64,000 nucleotides of DNA from Alphaproteobacteria bacterium (GCA_028281325.1 JANQKC010000027.1:186001-250000), one strand, 5' to 3'; positions 18,980 to 28,343 are shown, counted from the first letter of the stretch. Numbers and translations: made by a program. The notes: a model not told the origin generated them from the letters alone.

Positions 18980-19680
18980 GGCTCTCCTGCTGTCGGGTGA
19001 ATGACGATATCGACCCGGCGCGCCAACTGCCGGCGACGGTCGTCAGAGATGTCACGGTCAAGATGGTCGTATCGCGAGTCGCCCAAGCCAAGCATCGTCA
19101 CATTGCGTTGATAACCGATCCGCTTGAGCTCGTTCGCCACGGCGATCGCCCGCGCCAACGAAAGACGCCAATTCTGCATGACCGACGCGCTGTCTGATCC
19201 GCCCGGCGCGGTATGGCCGTATACGTCGATCTGATTGCCCATTTGCGCGAGAGCACTGGTCAAGCGGAAGAGCGCTTCCTTCGCGGATTCCGTGAGCGTC
19301 GCCCCGGTCGACAAAAACAGCCGCTCGGTCGGCAACGACACGATGACCAGTTTGTCCAGGCGATGTATCTGCGCGCGTCCAAGCACCTCGTCCTGGCTGA
19401 TCTTCTCCTCCAGCACCTGGCTCAGGTAGCCAAGCGGTAGAGCCGGCGGCACGTCGACGGTTGTGACGTTGAACGCGGAGTTCGGCGGCGGCCTGAGATT
19501 TTCCTTCGACGGGTCGGCGTTCGGCAACTTCGATACGACCGCCTGCCACTTTTCCGCCTCCAAGCTGGACATGGAAAACAGCATGACGAAAAAAGCGAGC
19601 AGCAGAGCGGAGATATCGGCAAATGTTACGAGCCAGCGGGCTTGGCCCGGCTGTTCTACGATATCTTTCTTGTCGACCAT
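18976..19680 (-). CDS. motB: MotB-like flagellar stator protein (OmpA/MotB family, PomB/MotS-like TM segment)
   Basis: WLVTFADISALLLAFFVMLFSMSSLEAEKW with conserved Asp; OmpA-like IDVYGHTAPGGSD...NWRLSLARAIAVANELKRIG...RRVDIVI. Confidence 0.88.
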   Translation of the reverse strand: MVDKKDIVEQPGQARWLVTFADISALLLAFFVMLFSMSSLEAEKWQAVVSKLPNADPSKENLRPPPNSAFNVTTVDVPPALPLGYLSQVLEEKISQDEVLGRAQIHRLDKLVIVSLPTERLFLSTGATLTESAKEALFRLTSALAQMGNQIDVYGHTAPGGSDSASVMQNWRLSLARAIAVANELKRIGYQRNVTMLGLGDSRYDHLDRDISDDRRRQLARRVDIVIHPTAGEP

Positions 19681-19682
19681 GG

Positions 19683-20357
19683 TTAGGGTTCCGCCCGCGG
19701 CTGGAACGTCACGCGCGCCCGCGCCGCCGCGCGGATGGCGAAGCGCAGACGCAAGACCTTGGGATCGCCGACTCGGACACCGGCGCTGACCTTGTCTTTG
19801 GCCGCGCCGACATCGAGCAAAGCGCCGGCCAAAACAACGGCCCGCCGGATCGGAAGCGGCGGGTCTTCGTCAAGTTTCGCAGGGTCAATCGGCTCCGTCC
19901 CGAGAACCAATTCCAGCTCGGCAACCATCGATTTCGCCTGGACCGACAAAACGCGTGCCGCCCTCTCCAGGAGGTCCCGCCGGTCGGTCCGCAGCTCCGC
20001 CTTCCCGCCAAGAAACAATTCGTTGGCCGGCATCGTGATCTGCATCAATTGCCCGGCGGTCAGCCTCTCGACCTTGATCACGGACACGGACGTCACCCAA
20101 AGCTGTTCCATCGCTTCCAGAACTTCGTCGGGATCCGAGGTCGGGCCGAGTTCGGCCAATAGAACCTGCGCCGACGTATCCGCGTCGACAACCGATCGGA
20201 AGGTCGCGGCAACGGACGTCAGAACCTGACGTGACTTTTCTTCTTCGATGGTGGCCAAAGCGTTCAAGAGAATAAAGAACGCGAGCAATAAAAGAAAGAG
20301 GCTCAGAAATACTAATGAGCCAGTATTAGATTCTGTTGCAAGTCTATTTTCGTGCAT
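19683..20357 (-). CDS. Degenerate MotB-like paralog lacking the ion-binding Asp
   Basis: SNTGSLVFLSLFLLLLAFFILLNALATIEEEKSRQVLTSVAATF aligns with the MotB TM region, but the Asp position is Ser; degenerate OmpA-like C-terminus (PIRRAVVLAGALLDVGAAKDKVSAGVRVGDPKVLRLRFAIR). Confidence 0.75.
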   Translation of the reverse strand: MHENRLATESNTGSLVFLSLFLLLLAFFILLNALATIEEEKSRQVLTSVAATFRSVVDADTSAQVLLAELGPTSDPDEVLEAMEQLWVTSVSVIKVERLTAGQLMQITMPANELFLGGKAELRTDRRDLLERAARVLSVQAKSMVAELELVLGTEPIDPAKLDEDPPLPIRRAVVLAGALLDVGAAKDKVSAGVRVGDPKVLRLRFAIRAAARARVTFQPRAEP

Positions 20358-20369
20358 TGCATGCGCCGA

Positions 20370-21014
20370 CTAGTCAAAACTTGCCAGGATCTTATCGATC
20401 TCCTCTTGACTATTCGCTGTCCCGGCGTCCTGCGGGCCATGCAATATTTGTTCCTCTTTACGCGCGTCTTCCTGGTCAAGCTCTTCCGACAGGGCCGCGT
20501 TCCGCTCGATCGCGTCAGCATCCCCCAAGACGGCCTTTGCGCGCGTGATGTTCAGCTCGACATGCCGCAGCATATCCTCGACCCGCGTCAGGCGCTGCCC
20601 GGTGATATCTTGAAAGCTGCAGGCTTCGTAAATGGCGGTGGTCACGTCGAAGACCGCCGCCTGCATCGCGCCGTCCTCTTCATCTGCGAAGTTTTCGATA
20701 TCTTCCGTGACGGCGAGGATCGCGCTGGCGGCGTCCTGCGTGGCGGCGCGCACCTTTTCGATCTCCTCGGCGATATCCGAAAACGCCAACCCGTTCTTCT
20801 CGAAATCGCTTAGCGCGGTAAGCGCATCGGCGGCCGCGACCTGTGCGGACATCGACTGTTCGTCTGGTGCCGCCGGCTGGACGAAATCGCCGTGCAACGT
20901 TTTGACGACGTTCTCAATTATTTCGGCAAGCTCCGCGGCGGACAACGGACGGTCGCCGTCCGCCTTGAGATTATCAAGGCACTCCTGGAGCTCGGGTGTG
21001 GCCGAGCGCATCAT
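20370..21014 (-). CDS. cheZ: Protein phosphatase CheZ
   Basis: ACSFQDITGQRLTRVEDMLRHVE and C-terminal EEIDKILASFD tail. Confidence 0.85.
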   Translation of the reverse strand: MMRSATPELQECLDNLKADGDRPLSAAELAEIIENVVKTLHGDFVQPAAPDEQSMSAQVAAADALTALSDFEKNGLAFSDIAEEIEKVRAATQDAASAILAVTEDIENFADEEDGAMQAAVFDVTTAIYEACSFQDITGQRLTRVEDMLRHVELNITRAKAVLGDADAIERNAALSEELDQEDARKEEQILHGPQDAGTANSQEEIDKILASFD

Positions 21015-21027
21015 GAGATTGCCCTAC

Positions 21028-21414
21028 TTAGAAATCGCCGAGGACGCTGGTGAGCTTGCTCTTCAAGGTGGCCGCGTTGAACGGCTTCACAATGTAGTTG
21101 TTCACGCCGGCTTCCTTGGCGGCGACAACGTTCTCGGTCTTGCTTTCCGCGGTGATCATAATGAACGGAGTCTCGCGAAGAGATTCATCCACCCGAACCT
21201 GCTTCAACAACTCCAGCCCCGTCATCGGCTCCATGTTCCAATCGGAAATCACCAGGCCGTATTTGCGCTGCTGCATGCGTTCCAGCGCCGCTTTTCCATC
21301 CGTCGCTTCATCGACATTGTTGAAGCCGATCTGCTTGAGCAGATTACGGATGATCCGCAGCATCGTCTTGTAGTCGTCCACAATCAATACCGGCATCTCA
21401 AGATCAACAGCCAT
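21028..21414 (-). CDS. cheY: Chemotaxis response regulator CheY
   Basis: PVLIVDDYKTMLRIIRNLLKQIGFNNVDEATDGKAALE...LVISDWNMEPMTGLELLKQVR...MITAES...NYIVKPFNAATLKSKL. Confidence 0.95.
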   Translation of the reverse strand: MAVDLEMPVLIVDDYKTMLRIIRNLLKQIGFNNVDEATDGKAALERMQQRKYGLVISDWNMEPMTGLELLKQVRVDESLRETPFIMITAESKTENVVAAKEAGVNNYIVKPFNAATLKSKLTSVLGDF

Positions 21415-21494
21415 GATCCAATTCTCCTCACACTCCGCTGCGGCGGACAGCCTTCTGCCGCCCTCATTAGACGGCTGAATTCAAACCGGTTTCC

Positions 21495-21510
21495 GTTAAA
21501 TCTTAGTAAA
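21495..21510 (-). promoter_or_regulatory. Candidate CtrA full site upstream of cheY
   Basis: Minus strand TTTA-CTAAGAT-TTAAC (near TTAA-N7-TTAAC), in the 107-bp gap before cheY. Confidence 0.4.
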
Positions 21511-21521
21511 TTTGCGGAAAT

Positions 21522-22250
21522 TTAGCGGCTATCGGCCGTGGCGCCGGGGGCCGGCGTCTTCTGCCGCTTCGCCATGCTTCGCGTGATCTTCCGGGCTTTG
21601 TCGGGGTTCATCGCCGCGACAACGGGCGCGAGCTTGCGCACTTTCATGCGCTCCACCACACTCATCAGAACGGGCATCTCAAGTTCGTCGAAAATCTTGG
21701 CGGCATCCTTCGGCTTCATGTTCTCGTATACCTTAACGAGATTGCCGATCCGCCGCTGCTCTTTCGCATCAAGTTGATCCAACAACCCCCTGACTTCGCT
21801 GCGCATTGCAAGTAACTCGGCTTGCCGGTCGACAAGTTTCTGCTCGGCGGCCTGCAACAGCGCCTCGCGTTGGTTCAAGCTCTCTTCGCGGCTATCGAGG
21901 GTCGAACGGCGTTGCGCGAGCGCCTGCAACAGCTGGATTTCCGATTTGCTCAGTTGGCGCGGATCGATCGGCCGACCGGGCGGCGTCACTTCGTTTCCGG
22001 CATTCCCGTCGGGTTTCGGATCGGAGGTGAGCGCCGGCGGCGCATTCGCCGGGTTGATAGCGGGCGCGGGCTGATCGCCGGCGGCGTCCCCGCCCACGGC
22101 CGGATTCGCCGGTTCCTGCGCCACGGCCACGGCCGACTGCCAGTCGCCGCCGTCCCGCAAGGATGAAACACCCTGCCAAATCGACCCGAGTTTGAGCGTC
22201 AGCATGGTCGCCGCGACGAAAATCAGGGCGGGGAGAAGTCGAAACCGCAT
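21522..22250 (-). CDS. MotE-like flagellar protein (MgtE N-domain-like)
   Basis: N-terminal TM; coiled coil; VKVYENMKPKDAAKIFDELEMPVLMSVVERMKVRKLAPVVAAMNPDKARKIT. Confidence 0.75.
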   Translation of the reverse strand: MRFRLLPALIFVAATMLTLKLGSIWQGVSSLRDGGDWQSAVAVAQEPANPAVGGDAAGDQPAPAINPANAPPALTSDPKPDGNAGNEVTPPGRPIDPRQLSKSEIQLLQALAQRRSTLDSREESLNQREALLQAAEQKLVDRQAELLAMRSEVRGLLDQLDAKEQRRIGNLVKVYENMKPKDAAKIFDELEMPVLMSVVERMKVRKLAPVVAAMNPDKARKITRSMAKRQKTPAPGATADSR

Positions 22251-22260
22251 CGTCGGCCGC

Positions 22261-22755
22261 CTAACGGATCCCGTCCAGCGCGCGCAGCAACGCCGCCTTC
22301 TTACGTCCGCTATCGGACATGTCGCGGCCGCGATTGCCGGGCCGCAAACCGGTTACGCCCGACACACCGGCGCCTTGATCATTCGCGCCGGGACCGAACG
22401 TCCGGACGTTACGATCGCCGCCACGCCCGGCGCCGATCGAATGATCCAGACGATCCGCGACACCGCCGGCGCGGTCGATCATAAAAGCGAGATCGTCACA
22501 AAGTTGTTTGGCTTGTTTGATGCTGGCATGCAGCGATTCATTCGCTTCCAGCGAGCCGGATCGAAGTTTCTGCACGCTCGCTTCCGCCCTGGCCGTCGAT
22601 TGATTGAAGCTGGCGATCAGTTTCTGCAAATGCGCCTTATCCGCCTTCAACAGCGTGAGCCGCCGATTCAGTTGCACCGCATATAGGATCATCACCAACA
22701 GCAAGCATGCGCCAATCACTTCCACCACAAATGACAGGTGCGGAAACAGCATCAT
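22261..22755 (-). CDS. DUF6468-like membrane-anchored flagellar-cluster protein
   Basis: N-terminal TM then VQLNRRLTLLKADKAHLQKLIASFNQSTARAEASVQKLR; sits between fliM and motE-like gene. Family name from memory. Confidence 0.55.
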   Translation of the reverse strand: MMLFPHLSFVVEVIGACLLLVMILYAVQLNRRLTLLKADKAHLQKLIASFNQSTARAEASVQKLRSGSLEANESLHASIKQAKQLCDDLAFMIDRAGGVADRLDHSIGAGRGGDRNVRTFGPGANDQGAGVSGVTGLRPGNRGRDMSDSGRKKAALLRALDGIR

Positions 22756-23906
22756 TCGGTCTCCATTTTTTCTTCAATTCGCACCGCGATCTTCTCCCCC
22801 TTGCGTCCCATCAATCCCTTGAACAACTTGACTTCGCCGCATTTCAAGTCGACGAGCGATGCAGGCTTCGCAAGCAGGTCCAACCGCGATCCGACTTCCC
22901 ATCGCAGGACGTCGTTCAGCGACACGGTCGTATTGTCCAACACGGCTTCGAGCTCGACGTCGGTGAACCAGAGTTCGGTCGCCAGATGGTTTTCCCAGAT
23001 CGAGTCACGGCCGAACTTCTCGCCCATGAACATCTGCAGCAGCAGTTCGCGAACCGGCTCCAGCGTGGCATACGGCAGCAAGAGCTCCAGACGACCGCCG
23101 CGATCCTCCATATCGACGCGAAGCCGCGCGACGACGGCGGCGTTGGCCGGACGCGCGATCGTCGCGAAGCGCGGGTTGGTCTCCAGCCGATCGAAACGGA
23201 AGGTGACGGAACTCAACGGGTCGAACGCCGCGGACAGGTCGGCCAAGACGACCGCGATCATCCGTTCGACGAGGTTCCGTTCGATCGTCGTATAGGGCCG
23301 CCCTTCGATCCGCATCGCGGCCGTCCCGCGCCGCCCGCCGAGAAGCACGTCGACGATGGAATAGATAAGCGAACTATCGACCGTGATGAGGCCGAAGTTG
23401 TCCCACTCCTCCGCCTTGAAGACCGCAAGCATCGCCGGCAACGGAATTGAATTCAGATAGTCGCCGAACCGGATCGAACTGATATTGTCTAGGCTGACCT
23501 CGACGTTATCCGACGTGAAGTTGCGCAGCGAGGTCGACAACATGCGCACCAGGCGGTCGAAAACGACTTCCAGCATCGGCAGGCGTTCATAAGACACCAT
23601 GCCGCTGTCGATGATGGCTTCGATGCCCGACTTGTCGGACGTTTCCTCGCCGCCCTCGCGGAAGCCGAGAAGGCTGTCGATTTCATCCTGGTTGAGAACA
23701 CGGGCGTTGCCGCCGCCGCCGTCGTCCAAATCATCGCCGCCGTCGTCGTCGGCCATCGCGGCCCATTCCGCGGCGACGTCTTCATCGCTGCCGCCGCCCT
23801 CACCGCCGTCGGCGCCCTCGCCGTCTTCTTCGGCCATTGCAGCCCATTCCGCGGCAACGTCGTCGTCGTTTACTTCGCCTTCTTTTTCGTCGGCCATATC
23901 CACCAA
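22752..23906 (-). CDS. fliM: Flagellar motor switch protein FliM (with N-terminal extension)
   Basis: RVLNQDEIDSLLGF CheY-binding motif, SYERLPMLEVVFDRLVRMLSTSLRNFTSDNVEVSLDNI, C-terminal SPOA region. Confidence 0.95.
   Translation of the reverse strand: MVDMADEKEGEVNDDDVAAEWAAMAEEDGEGADGGEGGGSDEDVAAEWAAMADDDGGDDLDDGGGGNARVLNQDEIDSLLGFREGGEETSDKSGIEAIIDSGMVSYERLPMLEVVFDRLVRMLSTSLRNFTSDNVEVSLDNISSIRFGDYLNSIPLPAMLAVFKAEEWDNFGLITVDSSLIYSIVDVLLGGRRGTAAMRIEGRPYTTIERNLVERMIAVVLADLSAAFDPLSSVTFRFDRLETNPRFATIARPANAAVVARLRVDMEDRGGRLELLLPYATLEPVRELLLQMFMGEKFGRDSIWENHLATELWFTDVELEAVLDNTTVSLNDVLRWEVGSRLDLLAKPASLVDLKCGEVKLFKGLMGRKGEKIAVRIEEKMETE
23753..23872. repeat. 81-bp-period in-frame duplication in the fliM 5' end
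   Basis: GGCCATCGCGGCCCATTCCGCGGCGACGTC (23753) and GGCCATTGCAGCCCATTCCGCGGCAACGTC (23834), encoding DEDVAAEWAAMADDD / DDDVAAEWAAMAEED. Confidence 0.8.
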
Positions 23907-23954
23907 TCCAGCTCGTTACCGCCGTCGGAAAACGATCGGCTTACGAAGCCCGCG

Positions 23955-24512
23955 CTATTGCACAAGCATCTCGCGGAACAAAACGTCTCTTACTTTCGCC
24001 GGATGGGCCGCCGCGTTGACGCGCGCGAGCAGCTCCTCCTTCACTCGATACAGACCATGGGACCCCTGCAGTTCCTCGATGCGCAACTCGCGGAGAAACA
24101 CCTGGAAATTATCGATAATCCGCGGCATCACCGATTTGATGCGCGCTTCGTCGACCGCGCTCTCAAGCTCCAGGCTAAGCTGCATCTTGAGAAAGCTCGA
24201 CTTCCGGCCGGTCCCGCCGAGGGTCACGACCATCTCGTCCAGATCCAGGTAATGCGCCGCAACCGGCGGCGCGGCCGCGGCGTCACCCCCTTCCGCGGTC
24301 TGCGCGGCGTCGTCGCCGCCCAACAACCCCGAGAAGTAAACGCCAGCCCCCGCGCCCGCGAGCACGACGATGCCGATCACCGCGAATAGGATCAGCTTTT
24401 TCTTGCCGGATTTCTTCCCGGCACCGTCGCCATCGCCGTTTTCGACGTCTTCGCCATCGCCATCTGCGGCGTCGGCAACGGCTTCTTCTGCCTCATCCGG
24501 CTCGTCAGTCAT
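23955..24512 (-). CDS. fliL: Flagellar basal body-associated protein FliL
   Basis: KKKLILFAVIGIVVLAGAGAGVYFSGL; YLDLDEMVVTLGGTGRKSSFLKMQLSLELES; C-terminal VRDVLFREMLVQ. Confidence 0.9.
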   Translation of the reverse strand: MTDEPDEAEEAVADAADGDGEDVENGDGDGAGKKSGKKKLILFAVIGIVVLAGAGAGVYFSGLLGGDDAAQTAEGGDAAAAPPVAAHYLDLDEMVVTLGGTGRKSSFLKMQLSLELESAVDEARIKSVMPRIIDNFQVFLRELRIEELQGSHGLYRVKEELLARVNAAAHPAKVRDVLFREMLVQ

Positions 24513-24751
24513 GATCTACCCGCGCATAATGCTGCAATCAAAATAATCATGAATAAGCAGCTATCCCCCAAACAGTCGGGAACATAACAAAAAAGAAAAA
24601 GAAGAAGCAATAAATAAAAAACGTCCCAACTAAGAGTAGGAAAAAGAGTTTTGCACGATTCAACTATCGTAAAGATCGGATTCTACTGCAAATGCAAATG
24701 CAGATATCGGCCCCCGCTGCAGAGCCGACGGAATCGCCGCCAAGCGGCGAC

Positions 24752-24766
24752 GGCAAGAAATGCCCA
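24752..24766. promoter_or_regulatory. ftr-like palindrome (candidate FlbD site)
   Basis: CGGCA-AGAAA-TGCCC, about 90 bp upstream of the sigma-54-like element at 24851. Confidence 0.45.
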
Positions 24767-24850
24767 TCGGAGCCTGCACATTTCGACACCATGGGACAGC
24801 CTGGCCATCACGGGCTCTCACAAACATTTGATTTTATTTAACTTCCTGCG

Positions 24851-24866
24851 TGGCACGCCTTCTGCA
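24851..24866 (+). promoter_or_regulatory. Sigma-54 promoter upstream of flgF
   Basis: TGGCACGCCTTCTGCA: TGGCACG -24, GC -12, GG-N10-GC spacing, 36 nt before flgF ATG. Confidence 0.75.
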
Positions 24867-24901
24867 GCAGGTTACGCAAAAGCTAACGATTGCGCAGAGC
24901 C

Positions 24902-25627
24902 ATGGAATCACCGGCCCTTATCACACTCTCCCGCCAGCTCACGCTACGTCGTGAAATGGATGTCGTCGCAAACAACATCGCGAACATGAACACGCCGTCC
25001 TTCAAGGGCGAACAGATGATGTTCGTGGAGTATCTCGTCAAACCGGAGAGAAACCAGCCGCTGTCGTTCGTCCAGGATTTCGGCATGGTCCGCGACATGA
25101 CCGAGGGGCCGCTGGCACCGACCAACAATCCGCTCGACATCGCGATTTCCGGCGACGGCTTCTTTACCGTCGATACGGAGAACGGCGCGCGTTACACGCG
25201 CTCCGGACGCTTCCAACTGGATCAGGATGGACAAGTCACAAATCAACTGGGTCAACCTCTCCTGACGCAAGACGGCCAGCCCATCGTCGTTCCGCCCGGG
25301 TCCGGGCCGATCACGATCGCCTCCGACGGCACATTTTCCGCCGGCACCGACACCTTCGGCACGATTGGCATCGTGACGTTCGATAACCCACGGGACATGA
25401 AACGCGAAGCCAACAATCTGTTCAACACGGACGAACCGCCGCAGCCCGCGATCGACAGCCAGATCATGCAAGGCATGCTGGAAGAATCGAACGTCAGCGG
25501 CATCGCCGAAATGACGCGGATGATCGAAATCCATCGGCGGTATACGAGCAATCAGCGTTTGATGCAGCAAGAACACGACCGCATCCGCCGCAGCATCACC
25601 AAGCTGACCGGGACGCAAAACAACTAA
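24902..25627 (+). CDS. flgF: Flagellar basal-body rod protein FlgF
   Basis: LSRQLTLRREMDVVANNIANMNTPSFKGEQMMFVEYL...; C-terminal MIEIHRRYTSNQRLM. Confidence 0.92.
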   Translation: MESPALITLSRQLTLRREMDVVANNIANMNTPSFKGEQMMFVEYLVKPERNQPLSFVQDFGMVRDMTEGPLAPTNNPLDIAISGDGFFTVDTENGARYTRSGRFQLDQDGQVTNQLGQPLLTQDGQPIVVPPGSGPITIASDGTFSAGTDTFGTIGIVTFDNPRDMKREANNLFNTDEPPQPAIDSQIMQGMLEESNVSGIAEMTRMIEIHRRYTSNQRLMQQEHDRIRRSITKLTGTQNN

Positions 25628-25665
25628 TGCAAAAGATCAAGCAGGACAGGATTTAGGGAAAGCAC

Positions 25666-26451
25666 ATGCGATCACTCAGCATCGGCGCAACGGGCATGCT
25701 GGCCCAACAGCTCAATGTGGAAGTCATTTCGCACAACATCGCGAACATGAACACCACCGCCTACACCAGGCGGCGCGTCGAGTTCCAGGATCTTCTGTAT
25801 CAGAACATGCGGCGCACGGGCTCTCAATCCGCCGACGACGGGTCGATCGTTCCCGCCGGCGTCCAGGTCGGGCTCGGCGTAAAGACCGCAGCGGTCTACC
25901 GCATCACCGAACAAGGCAACCTGACCCTGACGGAAAACAATCTGGACATGGCGATCAACGGCGAAGGGTATTATCAGATAACCCTGCCGAACGGCGACAC
26001 CGCCTACACGCGGTCCGGCGCCTTTCAGCTTGGCGAGGACGGCAGCATCGTCACGGTCGACGGTTTCGCCGTGCAGCCGGGCATCACGATCCCGGCCAAC
26101 GCGATCGACATCACCGTCAACGCCAGCGGCGAAGTGCTGGTCACGCTGGACGGTCAGGTCGCGCCTCAGAATGTGGGGCAGATACAACTGGCGACATTCT
26201 CCAATGAAGCGGGCTTGCTTGCGATCGGCGATAACCTGTTCGTCGAAACGCCCGCGTCCGGCGCGGCGTCGACCGGAACGCCGGCGTCCGACGGGTTCGG
26301 CAGCTTGCAGCAAGGATTTCTCGAAACATCGAACGTCAACGTGGTGGAGGAGATCACCAACCTGATCACCGCCCAGCGCGCCTATGAAATGAATTCGAAG
26401 GTCATCGAAACGTCCGACCAGATGATGGCGACCGTTTCGAACATCCGCTAG
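25666..26451 (+). CDS. flgG: Flagellar basal-body rod protein FlgG
   Basis: MRSLSIGATGMLAQQLNVEVISHNIANMNTTAYTRRRVEFQDLLYQ...NVNVVEEITNLITAQRAYEMNSKVIETSDQMM. Confidence 0.96.
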   Translation: MRSLSIGATGMLAQQLNVEVISHNIANMNTTAYTRRRVEFQDLLYQNMRRTGSQSADDGSIVPAGVQVGLGVKTAAVYRITEQGNLTLTENNLDMAINGEGYYQITLPNGDTAYTRSGAFQLGEDGSIVTVDGFAVQPGITIPANAIDITVNASGEVLVTLDGQVAPQNVGQIQLATFSNEAGLLAIGDNLFVETPASGAASTGTPASDGFGSLQQGFLETSNVNVVEEITNLITAQRAYEMNSKVIETSDQMMATVSNIR

Positions 26452-26474
26452 GCCCGATAGGAAACCCAGCCGAC

Positions 26475-27482
26475 ATGGCGCAGACCGAACCCACCCGACC
26501 ATCGATAAGACTGCCGGCAAGATTGCTGGCCGTGTCGGCGGGTGGCCTTTTGCTCGCGGCGATGCAGACCAACGCGGACGCGGCGTCGCTCCGGTCGCAT
26601 ACCATCGTGCACGGCGACATGGTGCGCCTCGGCGACTTGTTCGACGACGCCGGCGCCAAGAGCGAGGCGCTCGTCCTGCGCGCGCCGGCCCCCGGCCGCA
26701 AGATGACCGTCGAGGGCCGCTGGCTTCGCAGTTTGGCGCGCGCCTACCGCCTGAACTGGCAGCCCGCGCCGGGAATCGACCAAACCATCGTGGAACGCAG
26801 CAGCAATCCGGTCGAACACACACAGATACTGGCCGCCGTGCGGCACGCGCTGGAACACCGCGCCGGGCAAACCGGGCCGTTCGACGTGACGCTGGAAACG
26901 CCGTCGCTGACGATCCATCTGCCGATCGATACACCGGCATCGGTATCGGTGCGGCAATTGCGCCTCGACAAACGGAGCTTGCGCTTCACCGCAACCTTGC
27001 TGGCCCCCGCCGACCAACCCGGCGCCCGCACCGTCCCGATCGCCGGACGCGTCCACCCCTTGGTGAGCGTCCCGGTGCTGGCGCGCCGCCTACGGAGCGG
27101 CGACATCATCCGCAAGGACGATATCAAGCAGCAGATGATGCGCCGCAGCAGAATTGGAAACACGACGGTGCTGGACCCGGAGAAGATCGTCGGTATGGGC
27201 GCCCGCCGCACGCTGCGCATCGACATGCCGGTGCGGCGCGGCGATATCCGCGAACCGGTTCTCGTGGCGCGGCACAGCCTCGTGATCATGAAATACCAAA
27301 CCGCCAACATGGTGATTACGGCGCAAGGCAAAGCGCGCGAAAACGGAACGCGCGGCGAGACCATCCGTATCCAGAACACCGGCAGCGGAAAGACCATAGA
27401 GGGCGTGGTGATCGGCCCCGGCATGGTTGCCGTCGGTACATTCGGAAACATCGGCGCCATCGCAACGAGGCAATCCCGCTAA
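26475..27482 (+). CDS. flgA: Flagellar basal body P-ring formation protein FlgA
   Basis: SAF-like region VPVLARRLRSGDIIRKDDI...GMGARRTLRIDMPVRRGDIREPVLVARHSLVIMKYQTANMVITAQGKARENGTRGETIRIQN. Confidence 0.88.
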   Translation: MAQTEPTRPSIRLPARLLAVSAGGLLLAAMQTNADAASLRSHTIVHGDMVRLGDLFDDAGAKSEALVLRAPAPGRKMTVEGRWLRSLARAYRLNWQPAPGIDQTIVERSSNPVEHTQILAAVRHALEHRAGQTGPFDVTLETPSLTIHLPIDTPASVSVRQLRLDKRSLRFTATLLAPADQPGARTVPIAGRVHPLVSVPVLARRLRSGDIIRKDDIKQQMMRRSRIGNTTVLDPEKIVGMGARRTLRIDMPVRRGDIREPVLVARHSLVIMKYQTANMVITAQGKARENGTRGETIRIQNTGSGKTIEGVVIGPGMVAVGTFGNIGAIATRQSR

Positions 27483-28243
27483 TGTCGTATCGACCCCGAC
27501 GCGCCATCCGCTATCTGTCCTGCATTCTGTTCGCCGGAACCGTCTTGAGCGGCTGCAACACGCTGCAGCGCCTTGCCGAGGTGGGCGCGGAACCGGAGAT
27601 GTCGAGCATCGAGAACCCGGTCCACAAACCGGGCTATCGACCCGTCAGCATGCCCATGCCCGCCCCCGTGACGGCGCATCGCGAGCCGAACTCCTTGTGG
27701 CGGCCCGGATCGCGCGCCTTTTTCAAGGATTTGCGGGCGACCCGCGTCGGCGACCTGCTGACCGTGGTGATCGAAATCAACGACAAGGGCGAATTGGACA
27801 ACAGCAGCGTCCGCAGCCGGGACAACACGGAAGGCGCCGACGCGCCGGCGATCCTCGGCTACGAAACTTCGTTGAGCAAGGTCCTGCCCGACGCGATCAA
27901 CCCCGGCAATCTGCTGGAACTGTCGTCCAACTCGAACTCCAACGGCGACTCGACGATCGAGCGCGAAGAGGAAATCGATCTCGAACTCGCCGCCGTGGTG
28001 ACCCAGGTTTTGCCAAACGGCAATCTGGTCATCCTCGGCAGGCAGGAAACACGGGTGAATTTCGAAGTCCGCGAACTGCAGATTACCGGCGTCATCCGTC
28101 CGGAAGACATCACCAGTCAAAATACCATCAGCTACGAGAAGATTGCCGAAGCGCGTCTCGCCTACGGCGGACGGGGTTTCATGAGCGACGTCCAACAACC
28201 GCGCTACGGCCAGCAGATCATCGACATCCTGTTCCCATTCTAA
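27482..28243 (+). CDS. flgH: Flagellar L-ring protein FlgH
   Basis: Lipobox LSGCNTLQ; SLWRPGSRAFFKDLRATRVGDLLTVVIEINDKGELDNSS; RETRVNFEVRELQITGVIRPEDI. Confidence 0.95.
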   Translation: MSYRPRRAIRYLSCILFAGTVLSGCNTLQRLAEVGAEPEMSSIENPVHKPGYRPVSMPMPAPVTAHREPNSLWRPGSRAFFKDLRATRVGDLLTVVIEINDKGELDNSSVRSRDNTEGADAPAILGYETSLSKVLPDAINPGNLLELSSNSNSNGDSTIEREEEIDLELAAVVTQVLPNGNLVILGRQETRVNFEVRELQITGVIRPEDITSQNTISYEKIAEARLAYGGRGFMSDVQQPRYGQQIIDILFPF

Positions 28244-28343
28244 TGATACCGGCGCCGGCATGACCTAGGACCAACGAATTCAGGAATTTGCGTCCGTCCT
28301 TATCCTCTCCTCCTCCCCAACGCGCTAGGGCGGCGCAAACAAA

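Noticed and set aside
24585-24655. A-rich tract (AACAAAAAAGAAAAAGAAGAAGCAATAAATAAAAAACG) considered as a repeat or mobile-element scar
   Set aside because: No inverted or direct repeats flank it; best explained as AT-rich intergenic DNA between fliL and flgF.
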